DNA from: Planctomycetaceae bacterium
GTDB taxonomy: Bacteria; Planctomycetota; Planctomycetia; Pirellulales; Thermoguttaceae
NCBI GenBank assembly: GCA_015062085.1
Contig: SUVI01000050.1
Span: forward strand, 1 to 22,282
Direction: 5' to 3'
DNA: 22,282 nt
This document shows, piece after piece, positions 7,544-15,570 of this stretch; the stretch's first letter is position 1; every line of letters starts with the position of its first letter. The position numbers and the translations under genes were made by a program. The notes under the pieces were generated by a model. It was not told the DNA's origin. It made no database searches and saw nothing but the letters and a program-made list of their open reading frames with translations.

Positions 7544-7996
7544 CTAAAAACAGTAATTCCAGCATTGGCCATCCTCATTAAGCTCTTTTTGCCGCTCGAT
7601 GATCTGCTGGAGAGAGACCTGCGCCAGCGCCTCACGTATAACAGAATTAATGGACTCCCAGATTCCGCGGACCGCGCAGCTTTCCTGTCTCTCGCAAGGA
7701 TCCGATGAACTGCCGACACACTCCACAATGCCGATCGGCCCCTCCATCACCTCGATGATGTCAAGGAGTGAGATCTGAGACGGATCACGCGCCAGCCGAT
7801 ACCCTCCGTGCGCACCGCGTACCGAATGGACTAAGTCTGCTTTCCGAAGTCTGATGATCAGACGGCTAAGGTATTTTTCAGAAATTCCCTGAGATTCCGC
7901 AATGTCACGCAACAGCCGCGGCTGGCCTGTTTGAGGATAAAGTGCTAGATCAAGCAGGATCCGCAGTCCGTAACGTCCTTTGGTGGAAATTCTCAT
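7544..7996 (-). CDS. Rrf2-family transcription regulator, probably iron-sulfur binding
   Basis: A 150-residue winged-helix regulator starting MRISTKGRYGLRILLDLAL, the hallmark of the Rrf2/IscR family. The recognition region is SEKYLSRLIIRLRKADLV with RGAHGGYRLAR forming the wing. Three cysteines, C93, C101 and C107, lie where IscR and NsrR bind an iron-sulfur cluster, with spacings 7 and 5 rather than the 5 and 5 of IscR. Two more cysteines stand near the C-terminus (C145, C149). The frame is open for 63 codons further upstream, but the ATG at 7996 with GGAGGGG about 10 bases before it gives the normal family start. No isc or suf genes are nearby, so its target and effector (iron-sulfur status, NO, redox) cannot be told. 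Confidence 0.88.
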   Translation of the reverse strand: MRISTKGRYGLRILLDLALYPQTGQPRLLRDIAESQGISEKYLSRLIIRLRKADLVHSVRGAHGGYRLARDPSQISLLDIIEVMEGPIGIVECVGSSSDPCERQESCAVRGIWESINSVIREALAQVSLQQIIERQKELNEDGQCWNYCF

Positions 7997-8039
7997 GAAT
8001 TCAGGGCCCCTCCGTCGGAAAAGCGTCTTGATAAAATTT

Positions 8040-8082
8040 AAAAAACAAAACCACGAGGGCCCCGCATTGCACGAGGCTCTCG
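8040..8082 (-). terminator. Rho-independent terminator of pyrG
   Basis: On the minus strand CGAGAGCCTCG and CGGGGCCCTCG form an 11-position stem (one A-C mismatch, one G-U pair) around TGCAATG, followed by TGGTTTTGTTTTTT. It lies 36 bases after the pyrG stop and separates pyrG from the Rrf2 gene. Confidence 0.7.
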
Positions 8083-8117
8083 CTGAAATATAAAAACTGC
8101 GATCGGAAACGTTAGCT

Positions 8118-9725
8118 TCAGTTCGCCTTAGCAGCCGCAACAAAGTCACGGAAAAGGGGCTGAGCTTCGACCGGCCGGCTCGCAAATTCCGGATGTGCCT
8201 GCGTCGCGACGAACCACGGATGGTCAGCCAGCTCGATCACTTCCACCAGATTACTGTCCGGATTGTTTCCGGCGATCACCATTCCGGCAGCCGTTAGCCG
8301 TTCAACAAATTTCGGATTCACTTCGTACCAATGACTATGACGCTCGCGAATCATCTCCTGACCGTAGGCGGCACGAGCTTTCGTCCCTTCGTGCAGCCAG
8401 CAGGCGTAGGAACCAATGCGGCGCACACCGCCAGACGTGACGATCTGACGTTTCGGATCCAGCTGAACGACGACGGCTTTGCTCATGTCTTCCTGTCCGG
8501 CTTCCATCCACTCAAGACTCGCAGCGCCTTCGATCCCGCAAACGTTCCGCGCGAATTCCGCCACCGCACACTGGAGCCCCAGACAGATACCGAGGAACGG
8601 GATCTTGTTTTCGCGGGCGTACTGGATCGCCATGATCTTGCCCGGAACGCCGCGTTTTCCGGAACCGCCCGGCACAAGAATGCCCTGGACCCCCTTCAAA
8701 ATCGCATCGGCACCATTTTCTTCGATCTCTTCCGCTTCCACTTTCAGCAGCTTGATCTTCACACGGTTCGCGATCCCAGCGTGCGTCAGCGCTTCGTAGA
8801 TCGATTTGTACGAGTCCATCAGCGAGATGTACTTGCCGACCACTGCGATCTTCACTTCGCCTTCCGGCGTACGCACTTTTTCAAGCATTTCATTCCACCG
8901 AGTCAGATCGATCTCCGGCAGCGTCAGACCAAGCCGTTTGCCGAGGATCTGATCCACGCCTTCTTCCATCAGCATGACCGGGACTTGGTAGATAGAGTAC
9001 TCGACGTCCTGCTCTTCGATGACGTTTTCCGGACGGACATTGCAGAAGAGCGCGATCTTACGGCGATGTTCCTGCTCGATCGGAACGATGGTCCGACAGA
9101 CCAGCACGTCGGGCTGAATGCCGATGCCGCGCAGTTTTTCAACGGAATGCTGCGTCGGTTTCGTCTTGATCTCCCCGCTGGCACGCAGGAACGGGATGAG
9201 CGTCATGTGCACGAACGCGACGTCTTCCGCTGGCCGTTCGAGCTGGAACTGACGCATTGCTTCGAGGAACGCAAGACCTTCGATGTCGCCGACCGTTCCG
9301 CCGAGTTCCACCATGATGATGTCCACGTCAGGACTTTCGAGCTTCTTCCAGCGTTCCTTGATCGCGTTAGTGATGTGCGGAACGACCTGGACCGTCGCCC
9401 CTTTGTATTTTCCCTCAAGCTCAGCCGCAAAAACATCTTGATAAATACGTCCGGCAGAGACACTGTTGCACTGATGCAGATTCTGTCCGACAAACCGCTC
9501 GTAGTGTCCCAAGTCAAGGTCCGTTTCTGCACCATCTTCTGTCAGGTAGACCTCACCGTGTTCGTAGGGGTCGATCTTGCCGGGATAGACGTTGAGATAC
9601 GGATCCATTTTGAGCATCTGAACACGCAGACCGCGGCTTTTAAAAAGCATGCCGATACTAGCAGAGGTCAAGCCTTTGCCAAGAGAAGAAACTACACCAC
9701 CGGTGATGAAAACGAATTTGCTCAT
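8118..9725 (-). CDS. pyrG: CTP synthase (glutamine hydrolysing)
   Basis: Makes CTP from UTP, ATP and glutamine. The 535-residue length is typical. The synthetase domain (about 1-268) starts FVFITGGVVSSLGKGL with the ATP-binding loop; KMDPYLNVYPG and GEVYLTEDGAETDLDLGHYERF follow. The glutaminase domain (about 290-533) has the nucleophile C381 in GICLGLQ and the H511/E513 pair in QAHPEF. The oxyanion-loop stretch reads VPGGSGKRG where most relatives have PGGFGxRG. The ATG is preceded by CAGGAG about 9 bases upstream. It follows purF by 102 bp on the same strand, so a purine-pyrimidine nucleotide operon is plausible, and a terminator follows it. Confidence 0.97.
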   Translation of the reverse strand: MSKFVFITGGVVSSLGKGLTSASIGMLFKSRGLRVQMLKMDPYLNVYPGKIDPYEHGEVYLTEDGAETDLDLGHYERFVGQNLHQCNSVSAGRIYQDVFAAELEGKYKGATVQVVPHITNAIKERWKKLESPDVDIIMVELGGTVGDIEGLAFLEAMRQFQLERPAEDVAFVHMTLIPFLRASGEIKTKPTQHSVEKLRGIGIQPDVLVCRTIVPIEQEHRRKIALFCNVRPENVIEEQDVEYSIYQVPVMLMEEGVDQILGKRLGLTLPEIDLTRWNEMLEKVRTPEGEVKIAVVGKYISLMDSYKSIYEALTHAGIANRVKIKLLKVEAEEIEENGADAILKGVQGILVPGGSGKRGVPGKIMAIQYARENKIPFLGICLGLQCAVAEFARNVCGIEGAASLEWMEAGQEDMSKAVVVQLDPKRQIVTSGGVRRIGSYACWLHEGTKARAAYGQEMIRERHSHWYEVNPKFVERLTAAGMVIAGNNPDSNLVEVIELADHPWFVATQAHPEFASRPVEAQPLFRDFVAAAKAN

Positions 9726-9773
9726 ACATTAAACTCCTGGGGATTAAGGACAAATGACAAAAAGGATCTTCGA

Positions 9774-9798
9774 GAGACGGAACGAACGACACCGTCTC
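9774..9798 (-). other. Hairpin between purF and pyrG
   Basis: Minus-strand GAGACGG and CCGTCTC form a perfect 7-bp stem with an 11-base loop, 30 bases after the purF stop. A TTTTT run follows only after ten more bases, so this may be a weak terminator, a processing site or an mRNA-stabilising stem. Confidence 0.4.
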
Positions 9799-9827
9799 CC
9801 GGTCTAAATGTTTCTTCCAGAAACCCG

Positions 9828-11384
9828 TTATGGCTGCGCAGCTTCCAGCTCCTGGACTTCGATCTGGTAGAGTTCCTGTCCTTTCGGAGTCGGATATTCA
9901 CGGTTCACGCAGCCCATGCAGAGATCCGATTCCGGCAGACCGATGCTTTCCGCGACACGACGGACCGGCACGAAACGGAGAGAATCGACGCCGATCTCTT
10001 TCGCCATTGCGTCGAGGATCTCCGGAGTCGGTTCCAACGGATCGCCCGGCTTGATGTACGCGGAGGCGAAAAGGTCCTTCGTCGTGGACATATCGACGCC
10101 GTAGTAGCACGGAGCCAGCACGGGCGGACAGGCGATGCGAACGTGAAGTTCCGCGACGTGTCCCACCTCACGCAGACGATGGACCAATGCACGGAGAGTC
10201 GTGGAACGAACGATGCTGTCATCTACGAGGAAGACTTTTTTGCCTTCAAGGACCGACGGGATGATCCAGTACTTGCTGCGGACGGCATAAGCTCGCGTGT
10301 CGTCGTTCTGGATGAATGTACGTCCGGCGTAACGGTTTCTCAGCAGCCCTTCGGTAAACGGAATGTTGGCCTTGAAAGCGTACCCGCCAGCCGCGCTTTT
10401 CGCAGTGTCCGGAACGGGGACCACGATGGAATTTTCGTCCCACGGAATGTCTTCTTCTTCCGCAAGGATCTTCCCGCATTTTTCACGGCAAAGGTAAACA
10501 CTCTGATCGTCGATGACGCTTGCCGCATTGGCGAAGTAGATCCATTCGAAGAAGCAACTCGCCTTTTTCGGGCACGGAGCGAAACGTTCAAAATGGAAAC
10601 CGTTCTGATCGACGATGACCATCGTCCCGGGCTCGAAGTGCCGAATGTCGGTGAAGCCGAGGTTCTGGAGAGCAAGGGATTCACTTGCCACGCCAAAAAG
10701 ATTTCCCTGAACGGACCAGCAGAGCGGACGGATGCCGCGCGGGTCACGAGACGCAAACATTCGGCCGAGGCCGTCCATGTACACGATATTAAACGCGCCG
10801 TCAAGTTCATTTGAAACTTCCGCCATGACCTCTTTCAGATCCGGAGCGTCCTCTCCGCGCAGTGCCCGGGCGATCATGTGCATAATGATCTCCGCATCAT
10901 TATCCATCACGATATGGTACTGGCTTTTAGAGAGAAGTTTTTCACGAAGCTGAGGATAGTTGGCGAGAGTGCCGTTGAATGCGAAAGTGAACCATTTCCA
11001 GAGGCGTCCGTGTGTGCGTTCGAAAGGCTGAGCGTATCGGGGATCGTCTTGACCGGAAGTGGCGTAGCGTGTATGACCGATGCCCGCCCGACCGGCGTAA
11101 GTGGTGAGAATTTCCTGAAATTTACGTTTCCGAGAGGTTTTGAAGACCTCGTTTACTGTTCCGGTATTTTTGAAGACGTCGAGAATGTTTGGGCGCTCCG
11201 TATTGTAGGTGGCGATCCCTGCGGCAAGCTGGCCGCGATTCTGCATTTCTCCCAACATCTGTTGAAGCAGTGGAGCTACATTTTTATTGAGGACACTGCG
11301 GCTGGCTGTTCCTTCCGGAGCATGCGCCTCGTCCATCAAGTAAAGAGCCGCTACACTGCATTCGTGATTCAGAACTTCGCTCAT
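9828..11384 (-). CDS. purF: Amidophosphoribosyltransferase
   Basis: Catalyses the first committed step of purine synthesis, PRPP plus glutamine to phosphoribosylamine. With the ATG at 11384 it has 518 residues. The N-terminal nucleophile is probably C9 after an eight-residue propeptide. The glutaminase part has NRGQLAAGI, GIGHTRYATSG and FAFNGTLANY; the phosphoribosyltransferase part has the PRPP loop VFLVDDSIVRSTT at 384-396, with Ser where Gly is usual. Cysteines C277, C426, C489 and C492 match the four 4Fe-4S ligands of the B. subtilis type enzyme, so an oxygen-sensitive cluster is expected. The glutaminase region after C9 is unusual in sequence compared with well-known PurF proteins. A GTG 39 bases upstream is in frame but has a poorer ribosome site. 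Confidence 0.95.
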   Translation of the reverse strand: MSEVLNHECSVAALYLMDEAHAPEGTASRSVLNKNVAPLLQQMLGEMQNRGQLAAGIATYNTERPNILDVFKNTGTVNEVFKTSRKRKFQEILTTYAGRAGIGHTRYATSGQDDPRYAQPFERTHGRLWKWFTFAFNGTLANYPQLREKLLSKSQYHIVMDNDAEIIMHMIARALRGEDAPDLKEVMAEVSNELDGAFNIVYMDGLGRMFASRDPRGIRPLCWSVQGNLFGVASESLALQNLGFTDIRHFEPGTMVIVDQNGFHFERFAPCPKKASCFFEWIYFANAASVIDDQSVYLCREKCGKILAEEEDIPWDENSIVVPVPDTAKSAAGGYAFKANIPFTEGLLRNRYAGRTFIQNDDTRAYAVRSKYWIIPSVLEGKKVFLVDDSIVRSTTLRALVHRLREVGHVAELHVRIACPPVLAPCYYGVDMSTTKDLFASAYIKPGDPLEPTPEILDAMAKEIGVDSLRFVPVRRVAESIGLPESDLCMGCVNREYPTPKGQELYQIEVQELEAAQP

Positions 11385-11448
11385 AATCGCTTTCTTTTTA
11401 TCTGGAATTTTATGCTTCGGCACTGATTTTTATCCGTTGAAATACGAA

Positions 11449-11539
11449 AGGCACCTGGACGAATGGTCCGCAATGCGTCCCCCGGTTTCCACGGATCCAA
11501 ACCTTGCGCCAAAGCAACTGAAACACTTAAACAGTGCCT
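11449..11539 (-). promoter_or_regulatory. Structured leader RNA of purF
   Basis: The roughly 150-nt leader contains a closing helix AGGCAC (11539-11534) with GTGCCT (11454-11449) and, inside it, several local hairpins in a row: TTGC/GCAA, GGTTT/AAACC, CGC/GCG and GGAC/GTCC. This multi-hairpin plan resembles a riboswitch or other cis-acting RNA, but I recognise no known class. The predicted transcription start falls at the edge of the closing helix, which may shorten it. Confidence 0.35.
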
Positions 11540-11542
11540 GAG

Positions 11543-11571
11543 ATTATACCCGATTTCGTTCCCTTTGTAAA
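11543..11571 (-). promoter_or_regulatory. Promoter of purF
   Basis: Minus-strand TTTACA (11571-11566), 17 bases, and a perfect TATAAT (11548-11543). The predicted start is near 11536, giving a leader of about 150 nt before the purF ATG. It is the closest match to the sigma70 consensus in the window. Confidence 0.75.
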
Positions 11572-11610
11572 CCCCCACCCGCCGGATTTTTTTCAAAAAA
11601 ATAAAATTTC

Positions 11611-11654
11611 AAAAAATTTCCCCTTTTGAAGGAATTCGGATGCTTCGAAAGGGG
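11611..11654 (-). terminator. Rho-independent terminator after the SHD1 gene
   Basis: Minus-strand CCCCTTT (with GAAG after one mismatched base) pairs with CTTC and AAAGGGG around an 11-base loop, followed by AAATTTTTT. It lies 62 bases after the SHD1 gene stop and separates that gene from the purF promoter. Confidence 0.7.
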
Positions 11655-11716
11655 AATCGGCGGTCAAACGGGCCGTTCGAACGTCTTCATACCGTTAAGG
11701 ACGGAACAGCGAAACA

Positions 11717-12691
11717 TTACTCCATCTGCTTGCGGATATATGCCTGATCCTTCTTTGAGAACTTGCCGAAAAGGTAACCTTTCTCCGCGGTCTTTCCCTT
11801 TTCCGACACGACATCAATGAAAACAACGTCCTGCGACTCCTCCGAATTGGAAGGCTCTACCCGAAGGAAACGTCCCTTCACTTTATTTCCGTTTTCGTCC
11901 GTCCAGCTGCGGATCGGGTACGTTTTCGGCTTTTTCGTGACTTTAGACGGCTTCTTCGTTGGTTTCTTTGCCGGCTCTTCCGCCTCTTCCGCGTCCGTTT
12001 CCGACTCCGCGTCCTTAGCGTCCGCAGCTCCATCCGTTTCCTTTTCCGGCTTCACTGCGTCTTCCGCCTCTTCTGCATCCTTTTCGTCGGCGTCTGCTTC
12101 TTTTTCGCCGTCAGCATCTTCTGCTTCGTCCGCGTCATCTTCGGTGCTCTCCGAGTCTGCCGAGTCTGCATCCTCCGCAGTTTCCGTCTCCGTGTCGGGA
12201 TCAGCCGGCTGGACTTCCGCCGGTTTGTCCGGAAGGAATGAATTCACCAGCGAGCTGATCGGCTCCTTCAGGAAGAACCACGCAGCTGCCGCGCCGATGA
12301 GGACCAGAAGGATGAGGATCTTCGAGAAATTCCCCGACGGGGCGGCTCCCAGCTTGCGGTTCAGCATGACTTTGATCCCTGCGGTACGTTTCTGAACGTC
12401 TGAAAGCGTCGTCTTCATACTGATCTTGATCAGGCCGCCGCGATACTGCTGGAGCAGTTCACTCAGCCGGTAGAGACCGTCCACATCATCTGCAATGGAG
12501 CGAAATTCCGATTTCACGTCTGCCGAACTTTTCATGTAGAGACCCACGATCTCTTTCAGTCTGCGTTCCAGCTCGTCGAGTGCGGCAGGCGGCATCACAA
12601 AATCTGGATCTGCAGACTTTTCGAGATGAGGATTCAAAAATTTCAGCATTTGGGCACAAAGACCCGTCATTTCTTTGGAAAATTTAGCCAT
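11717..12691 (-). CDS. Single-pass membrane protein with C-terminal SHD1-like domain
   Basis: A 324-residue protein in four parts. Residues 1-120 are mainly helical and charged, with no signal peptide. Residues 124-141 are a hydrophobic membrane segment (ILILLVLIGAAAAWFFL). Residues 160-240 are a long acidic Glu-Asp-Ala-rich linker, then a Lys/Pro/Thr-rich hinge to about 257. Residues 261-322 match the SHD1 pattern common in planctomycete proteins: RSWTDENGNKVKGRF, a beta-rich middle and FSKKDQAYIRK at the end. The positive-inside rule cannot be applied with confidence, so topology is unsure, but a cytoplasmic N-domain with an exported SHD1 domain is likely. The ATG has AAGGTG upstream. It has its own promoter and terminator, so it is probably monocistronic. 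Function unknown. Confidence 0.85.
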   Translation of the reverse strand: MAKFSKEMTGLCAQMLKFLNPHLEKSADPDFVMPPAALDELERRLKEIVGLYMKSSADVKSEFRSIADDVDGLYRLSELLQQYRGGLIKISMKTTLSDVQKRTAGIKVMLNRKLGAAPSGNFSKILILLVLIGAAAAWFFLKEPISSLVNSFLPDKPAEVQPADPDTETETAEDADSADSESTEDDADEAEDADGEKEADADEKDAEEAEDAVKPEKETDGAADAKDAESETDAEEAEEPAKKPTKKPSKVTKKPKTYPIRSWTDENGNKVKGRFLRVEPSNSEESQDVVFIDVVSEKGKTAEKGYLFGKFSKKDQAYIRKQME

Positions 12692-12750
12692 GATTCACCT
12701 TTTTCGTTTGTGGGGCTGGCAGGAAAATAAATCTACGTTCATTTTCTACG

Positions 12751-12779
12751 ATTTTAGCAGACTTTTTGTTTTCTTTCAA
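12751..12779 (-). promoter_or_regulatory. Promoter of the SHD1 gene
   Basis: Minus-strand TTGAAA (12779-12774), 17 bases, TAAAAT (12756-12751) with TGC directly before the -10 (extended -10). The predicted start is near 12744, about 50 nt before the ATG. Confidence 0.65.
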
Positions 12780-12852
12780 TCCCTCTCCTGCCAAAAAAAT
12801 GCAAAAAAATTCCCCAAAGAACTGGAAAGACTGAAAAGACTGCTTTTTTTAT

Positions 12853-13146
12853 GGCTCTTCCAGAAAGTGTGTACCGATCAGATCAGATCTTACCACTGAG
12901 AACGCAGAGGAGACGCCCAAACACACTGAAGAGGATGGAAGAGGATGGAATGGGATGGGATGGTCCCCTGACACGAATTTCACGGAAAACACGAAAAGAC
13001 GCAAATGAATTTTAAAAAATTCAAAAAATGCTCGAGCAGTCTGTTTTTTACCGCTTTTTGTGTTAAGATCCGTGTTTCTCTGAGAGTTTTCAGTGTTTTC
13101 AGAGTTTTCAGTGGTAAAAAACTGGTACGCAGTTCCCGGATGGACC
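12853..13146 (+). repeat. Interspersed noncoding repeat, copy B
   Basis: About 294 bp in the same orientation as copy A (6008-6293), with matching left end, middle block around cctgacacgaatttcacgg, and right end cagttcccggatggacc. Where A reads aagttccgatctt, B reads agatcagatctt, and B has short gtgttttcagagttttcag duplications on the right. It occupies most of the gene-free stretch between the SHD1 gene and the aldolase gene. Confidence 0.85.
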
Positions 13147-13345
13147 TAAAAAGAAAGGTAAAGATCAAGAAGAAGTCAAAAAATGAGGAGAGGCTGTATC
13201 TTGAAGAGTCGGCATCGACGCTCCTTCCGCCGAAAACGCAGCCCCAGTCAGCTCATTTTGAGGAAGGAGTGCCGTAAGCGGCGGAAGGGTTTCGTACTTT
13301 TTACGATCGTTGAGGTTTCTGGAGAGTTCACCAAACTCTCTCGTC
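13147..13345. other. Gene-free stretch downstream of the aldolase gene
   Basis: No supported gene. A hairpin at 13322-13340 (GAGAGTT and AACTCTC, 7 bp, five-base loop) begins 6 bases past the aldolase stop. It lacks a T-run, so it is at best a Rho-dependent end or mRNA-stabilising stem. On the plus strand a TTG at about 13200 after AGGAGAGG opens a very basic short frame (KSRHRRSFRRKR), which I do not recognise and do not call a gene. Confidence 0.45.
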
Positions 13346-14179
13346 TCACTCCGCCTTGCCGTCCGCTCCCAGAAGCTGGATCTTGCTCACCGCGAAATCC
13401 TTCACCGACTCGATCGCACCGCGCATGAAGACGTCCACAGCAACGATCTCCCGCGAGGTCTCAAAGACACGGTCCAGGAATGAGAAGCAGACGTCCGTTC
13501 CGAAGTTCACCTTTCGGATCCCGGCAGCGATGGCGTCGCGGACCTGCTCATCCGGAATGCCGCTTCCGCCATGGAGAACGACAGCAGCGGGGATAGCTTC
13601 TCGGATCTCAGCAATGCGCGCAATATTCACCTGGGGAGCCTGACGGTAGCGTCCGTGTGCCGTTCCCACAGCGACGGCCAAGGCTGCGACGCCGGTCTGC
13701 TCGACGAACTTCACCGCGTCCGCGACCTCCGTGTAGACGAATTCCGTCACCTCTTCCTTCGTCGTGCCAATGTGCCCCAGCTCCCCCTCGACCGCAACTC
13801 CGCAGGACGCGCAAAGATCCACGACTTGCTTCGTCTGTGCGGCATTTTCCTCGAAAGAGAGCGACGACCGGTCAAACATGATCCCCGTGCATCCGTACCG
13901 CAGCGCACGCATGACCGGGTCGATGCCCGTTCCGTGGTCAAGATGAAAACAGACGGGGACTTTCGACTCCTCGGCCGCCTTGAGGATCGTCGGCGCAAGA
14001 TAAAATGCGGTTCCGTACTCGAAAAGACGTGAGTATGCCTGAATGATGATCGGCGACCTCGTCTCTTCCGCCGCCTGGATCAGACCGATGGTCGTCTCCA
14101 TATTGTACGAGTTGAACGCCGGGACCGCGAAAGATCTTTCCTCGGCAAGTGACAAAATGTCTTTGAATTTGACTAGCAT
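13346..14179 (-). CDS. Class II fructose-bisphosphate aldolase family protein
   Basis: A 277-residue zinc-dependent aldolase of the FbaA/GatY/KbaY/IolJ family, which cleaves or forms ketose phosphates with DHAP. The catalytic acid D81 and zinc ligand H82 lie in FHLDHGT; further zinc ligands are H175 in GTAHG and H203 in LHGGSG; EGELGHIG at 131-138 is also typical. The short length fits the GatY/KbaY side better than the longer FbaA enzymes. The ATG has AAGGAG 9 bases upstream. It is the last gene of the right-hand cluster with the isomerase and oxidase genes, so a sugar-specific aldolase is more likely than glycolytic FBA, but the substrate cannot be told. Confidence 0.9.
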   Translation of the reverse strand: MLVKFKDILSLAEERSFAVPAFNSYNMETTIGLIQAAEETRSPIIIQAYSRLFEYGTAFYLAPTILKAAEESKVPVCFHLDHGTGIDPVMRALRYGCTGIMFDRSSLSFEENAAQTKQVVDLCASCGVAVEGELGHIGTTKEEVTEFVYTEVADAVKFVEQTGVAALAVAVGTAHGRYRQAPQVNIARIAEIREAIPAAVVLHGGSGIPDEQVRDAIAAGIRKVNFGTDVCFSFLDRVFETSREIVAVDVFMRGAIESVKDFAVSKIQLLGADGKAE

Positions 14180-14220
14180 TGAAATCGCTCCTTAAAAAAT
14201 CTTTAAAAATCACCCCTTTT

Positions 14221-14432
14221 CTACCACTGAAACCACTGAAACCACTAAAAAGGCCGCAGAGACACACTGATCTTGAATGCGAGATCCACTAAAAAAGCGC
14301 AATTCACGAATACTTTTAAAAATTTTTTAAAAGCTGTTTTGTGAGTTTTTGTGCTTTTCGTGAAATTCGTGTCAGGCCACTCTCACATTCTTTTCCGTGG
14401 ATCCCGGCATATTTTCAGTGATCTCAGCGGGG
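14221..14432 (-). repeat. Interspersed noncoding repeat, copy C (inverted, diverged)
   Basis: The reverse complement follows the order of copies A and B: CCGCTGAGATCACTGAAAA, then CCTGACACGAATTTCACG, an A/T-rich run, a gtgtttctctg-like block and a triple TTTCAGTGG. It is shorter and more diverged, lacking both outer ends. It fills the gap between the aldolase start and the iron-sulfur protein stop. Confidence 0.65.
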
Positions 14433-14446
14433 AAACTCCTTTCAGT

Positions 14447-15538
14447 TTAAAGACTCTCGAGGACCGCTTCTTCGATGGAAAGGAGTCGGCAGCCTTCGGG
14501 TTTCACGGCATCGAGGGCGGCGTAGTCGTCCGGGTTGGCGGTCACGAGGAGCGAGGCCCCGACGCGCTGCGCTTCTTCCCAGCGGCGAACGGCAACTTTC
14601 GTCATCGCTTCCGGCATGTACTCCGTCATGAGGAGATTTCCGGCAAGATTCGTGTCGCGGCCGTTCATGAGCATTTCCAGCGTCGTTCCGCAGGCGTTCA
14701 GGATCTCGCGGGCCGGGACGGTCTCTTCCAGGTCGCGGGCCAGTGAGGCGGGGTCCTGGAACGTGAAGACGGACGCGCTTTTCTTCGGCGTGAGTTTCCC
14801 CTCGGCGATCAGCTCTGCCGTGAATTCCGTGAAGGTCTTCACCTCTGCGTTCAAGCCGATGCCCCATTCTTTGAACTGACGGCGGAACATTCGCGCGTCG
14901 TTCGGGTCGTACGCGATGACCGTCTTGAAGGAATCAAGAGCTGCGGCACACGCCTTCATCGTCTGCCGCGTCTCTTCCGCACCGCCTGCGAGAAAGAAAA
15001 GGTCCCAGCCGCTGGAAGGTTCATCTGCCAGCACGGTGAACGAAACTCCCGCTTTTTTCAGCAGTTCAATGGCGGCGCAGGCCTGACGGCAGGTCCGGTA
15101 CGCCGCGTTTTTTCCAAGAAAAAGGACCGTTTCTGCGTCCGTCGGGAGACTGGCGATCGACGCGGAGAGACGTGCGCAGAGTTCCGTTTTTCCGTACGCG
15201 TTCCCGGTCCGCTCGATGTTTTCGATCATCGAAACGATGTACTCCGGCATTTCACCGGCCATCGCGGCTTCCAGCTTTGCTTCGGTCGTAAAGAGAATGG
15301 GGTCCCAGGCCGTCAGGCACTCTTTCGTGCATGCACCGCAAAGTGCGCATTCGTAAACGTTCGCGATGCTCGCCCCGATCTCCTCCACTCCGCGGGCAAC
15401 CATCGAAAGTCCCAGAGCACGGGCACGCGCGGTGTTGCGCTCCATCCCAGTTGCATTGCCGATCGGGCAAATGTGACGGCACATCCAGCAGAATCGGCAC
15501 GCATCGATCGTTTTTTTACTTTTTTCCGTAAAGTGCAT
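14447..15538 (-). CDS. GlpC/GlcF-like iron-sulfur protein lacking CCG cysteines
   Basis: A 363-residue protein. The N-terminal domain has two 4Fe-4S motifs, C14xxC17xxC20xxxC24P and C64xxC67xxC70xxxC74, as in electron-transfer subunits of glycolate, lactate and glycerol-3-phosphate dehydrogenases. The rest follows the outline of two CCG domains, yet the key cysteines are replaced: CCG by SSG in DEPSSGWD, CPxC by DPND in YDPNDARMF, DPC by DPA in QDPASL, the second CCG by LAG, and CPFC by NPDD near the C-terminus. The ATG has AAAGGA 8 bases upstream. It follows the FAD oxidase gene by 160 bp, so the two proteins probably form one oxidase complex passing electrons from a 2-hydroxy acid to quinone or another acceptor (inference). 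Confidence 0.85.
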   Translation of the reverse strand: MHFTEKSKKTIDACRFCWMCRHICPIGNATGMERNTARARALGLSMVARGVEEIGASIANVYECALCGACTKECLTAWDPILFTTEAKLEAAMAGEMPEYIVSMIENIERTGNAYGKTELCARLSASIASLPTDAETVLFLGKNAAYRTCRQACAAIELLKKAGVSFTVLADEPSSGWDLFFLAGGAEETRQTMKACAAALDSFKTVIAYDPNDARMFRRQFKEWGIGLNAEVKTFTEFTAELIAEGKLTPKKSASVFTFQDPASLARDLEETVPAREILNACGTTLEMLMNGRDTNLAGNLLMTEYMPEAMTKVAVRRWEEAQRVGASLLVTANPDDYAALDAVKPEGCRLLSIEEAVLESL

Positions 15539-15570
15539 TTGATTTTCCTTTGATTAAAATGTGATTTTAA

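Noticed and set aside
8331..10814. An 827-codon plus-strand open frame across pyrG and purF
   Set aside because: It is antisense to two clear enzymes, has no family motif and no ribosome site; long antisense frames arise from codon bias.
13183..13428. Short very basic plus-strand frame resembling a ribosomal protein
   Set aside because: No match to L34, L36, S21 or other small ribosomal proteins I know; it runs into antisense of the aldolase gene.
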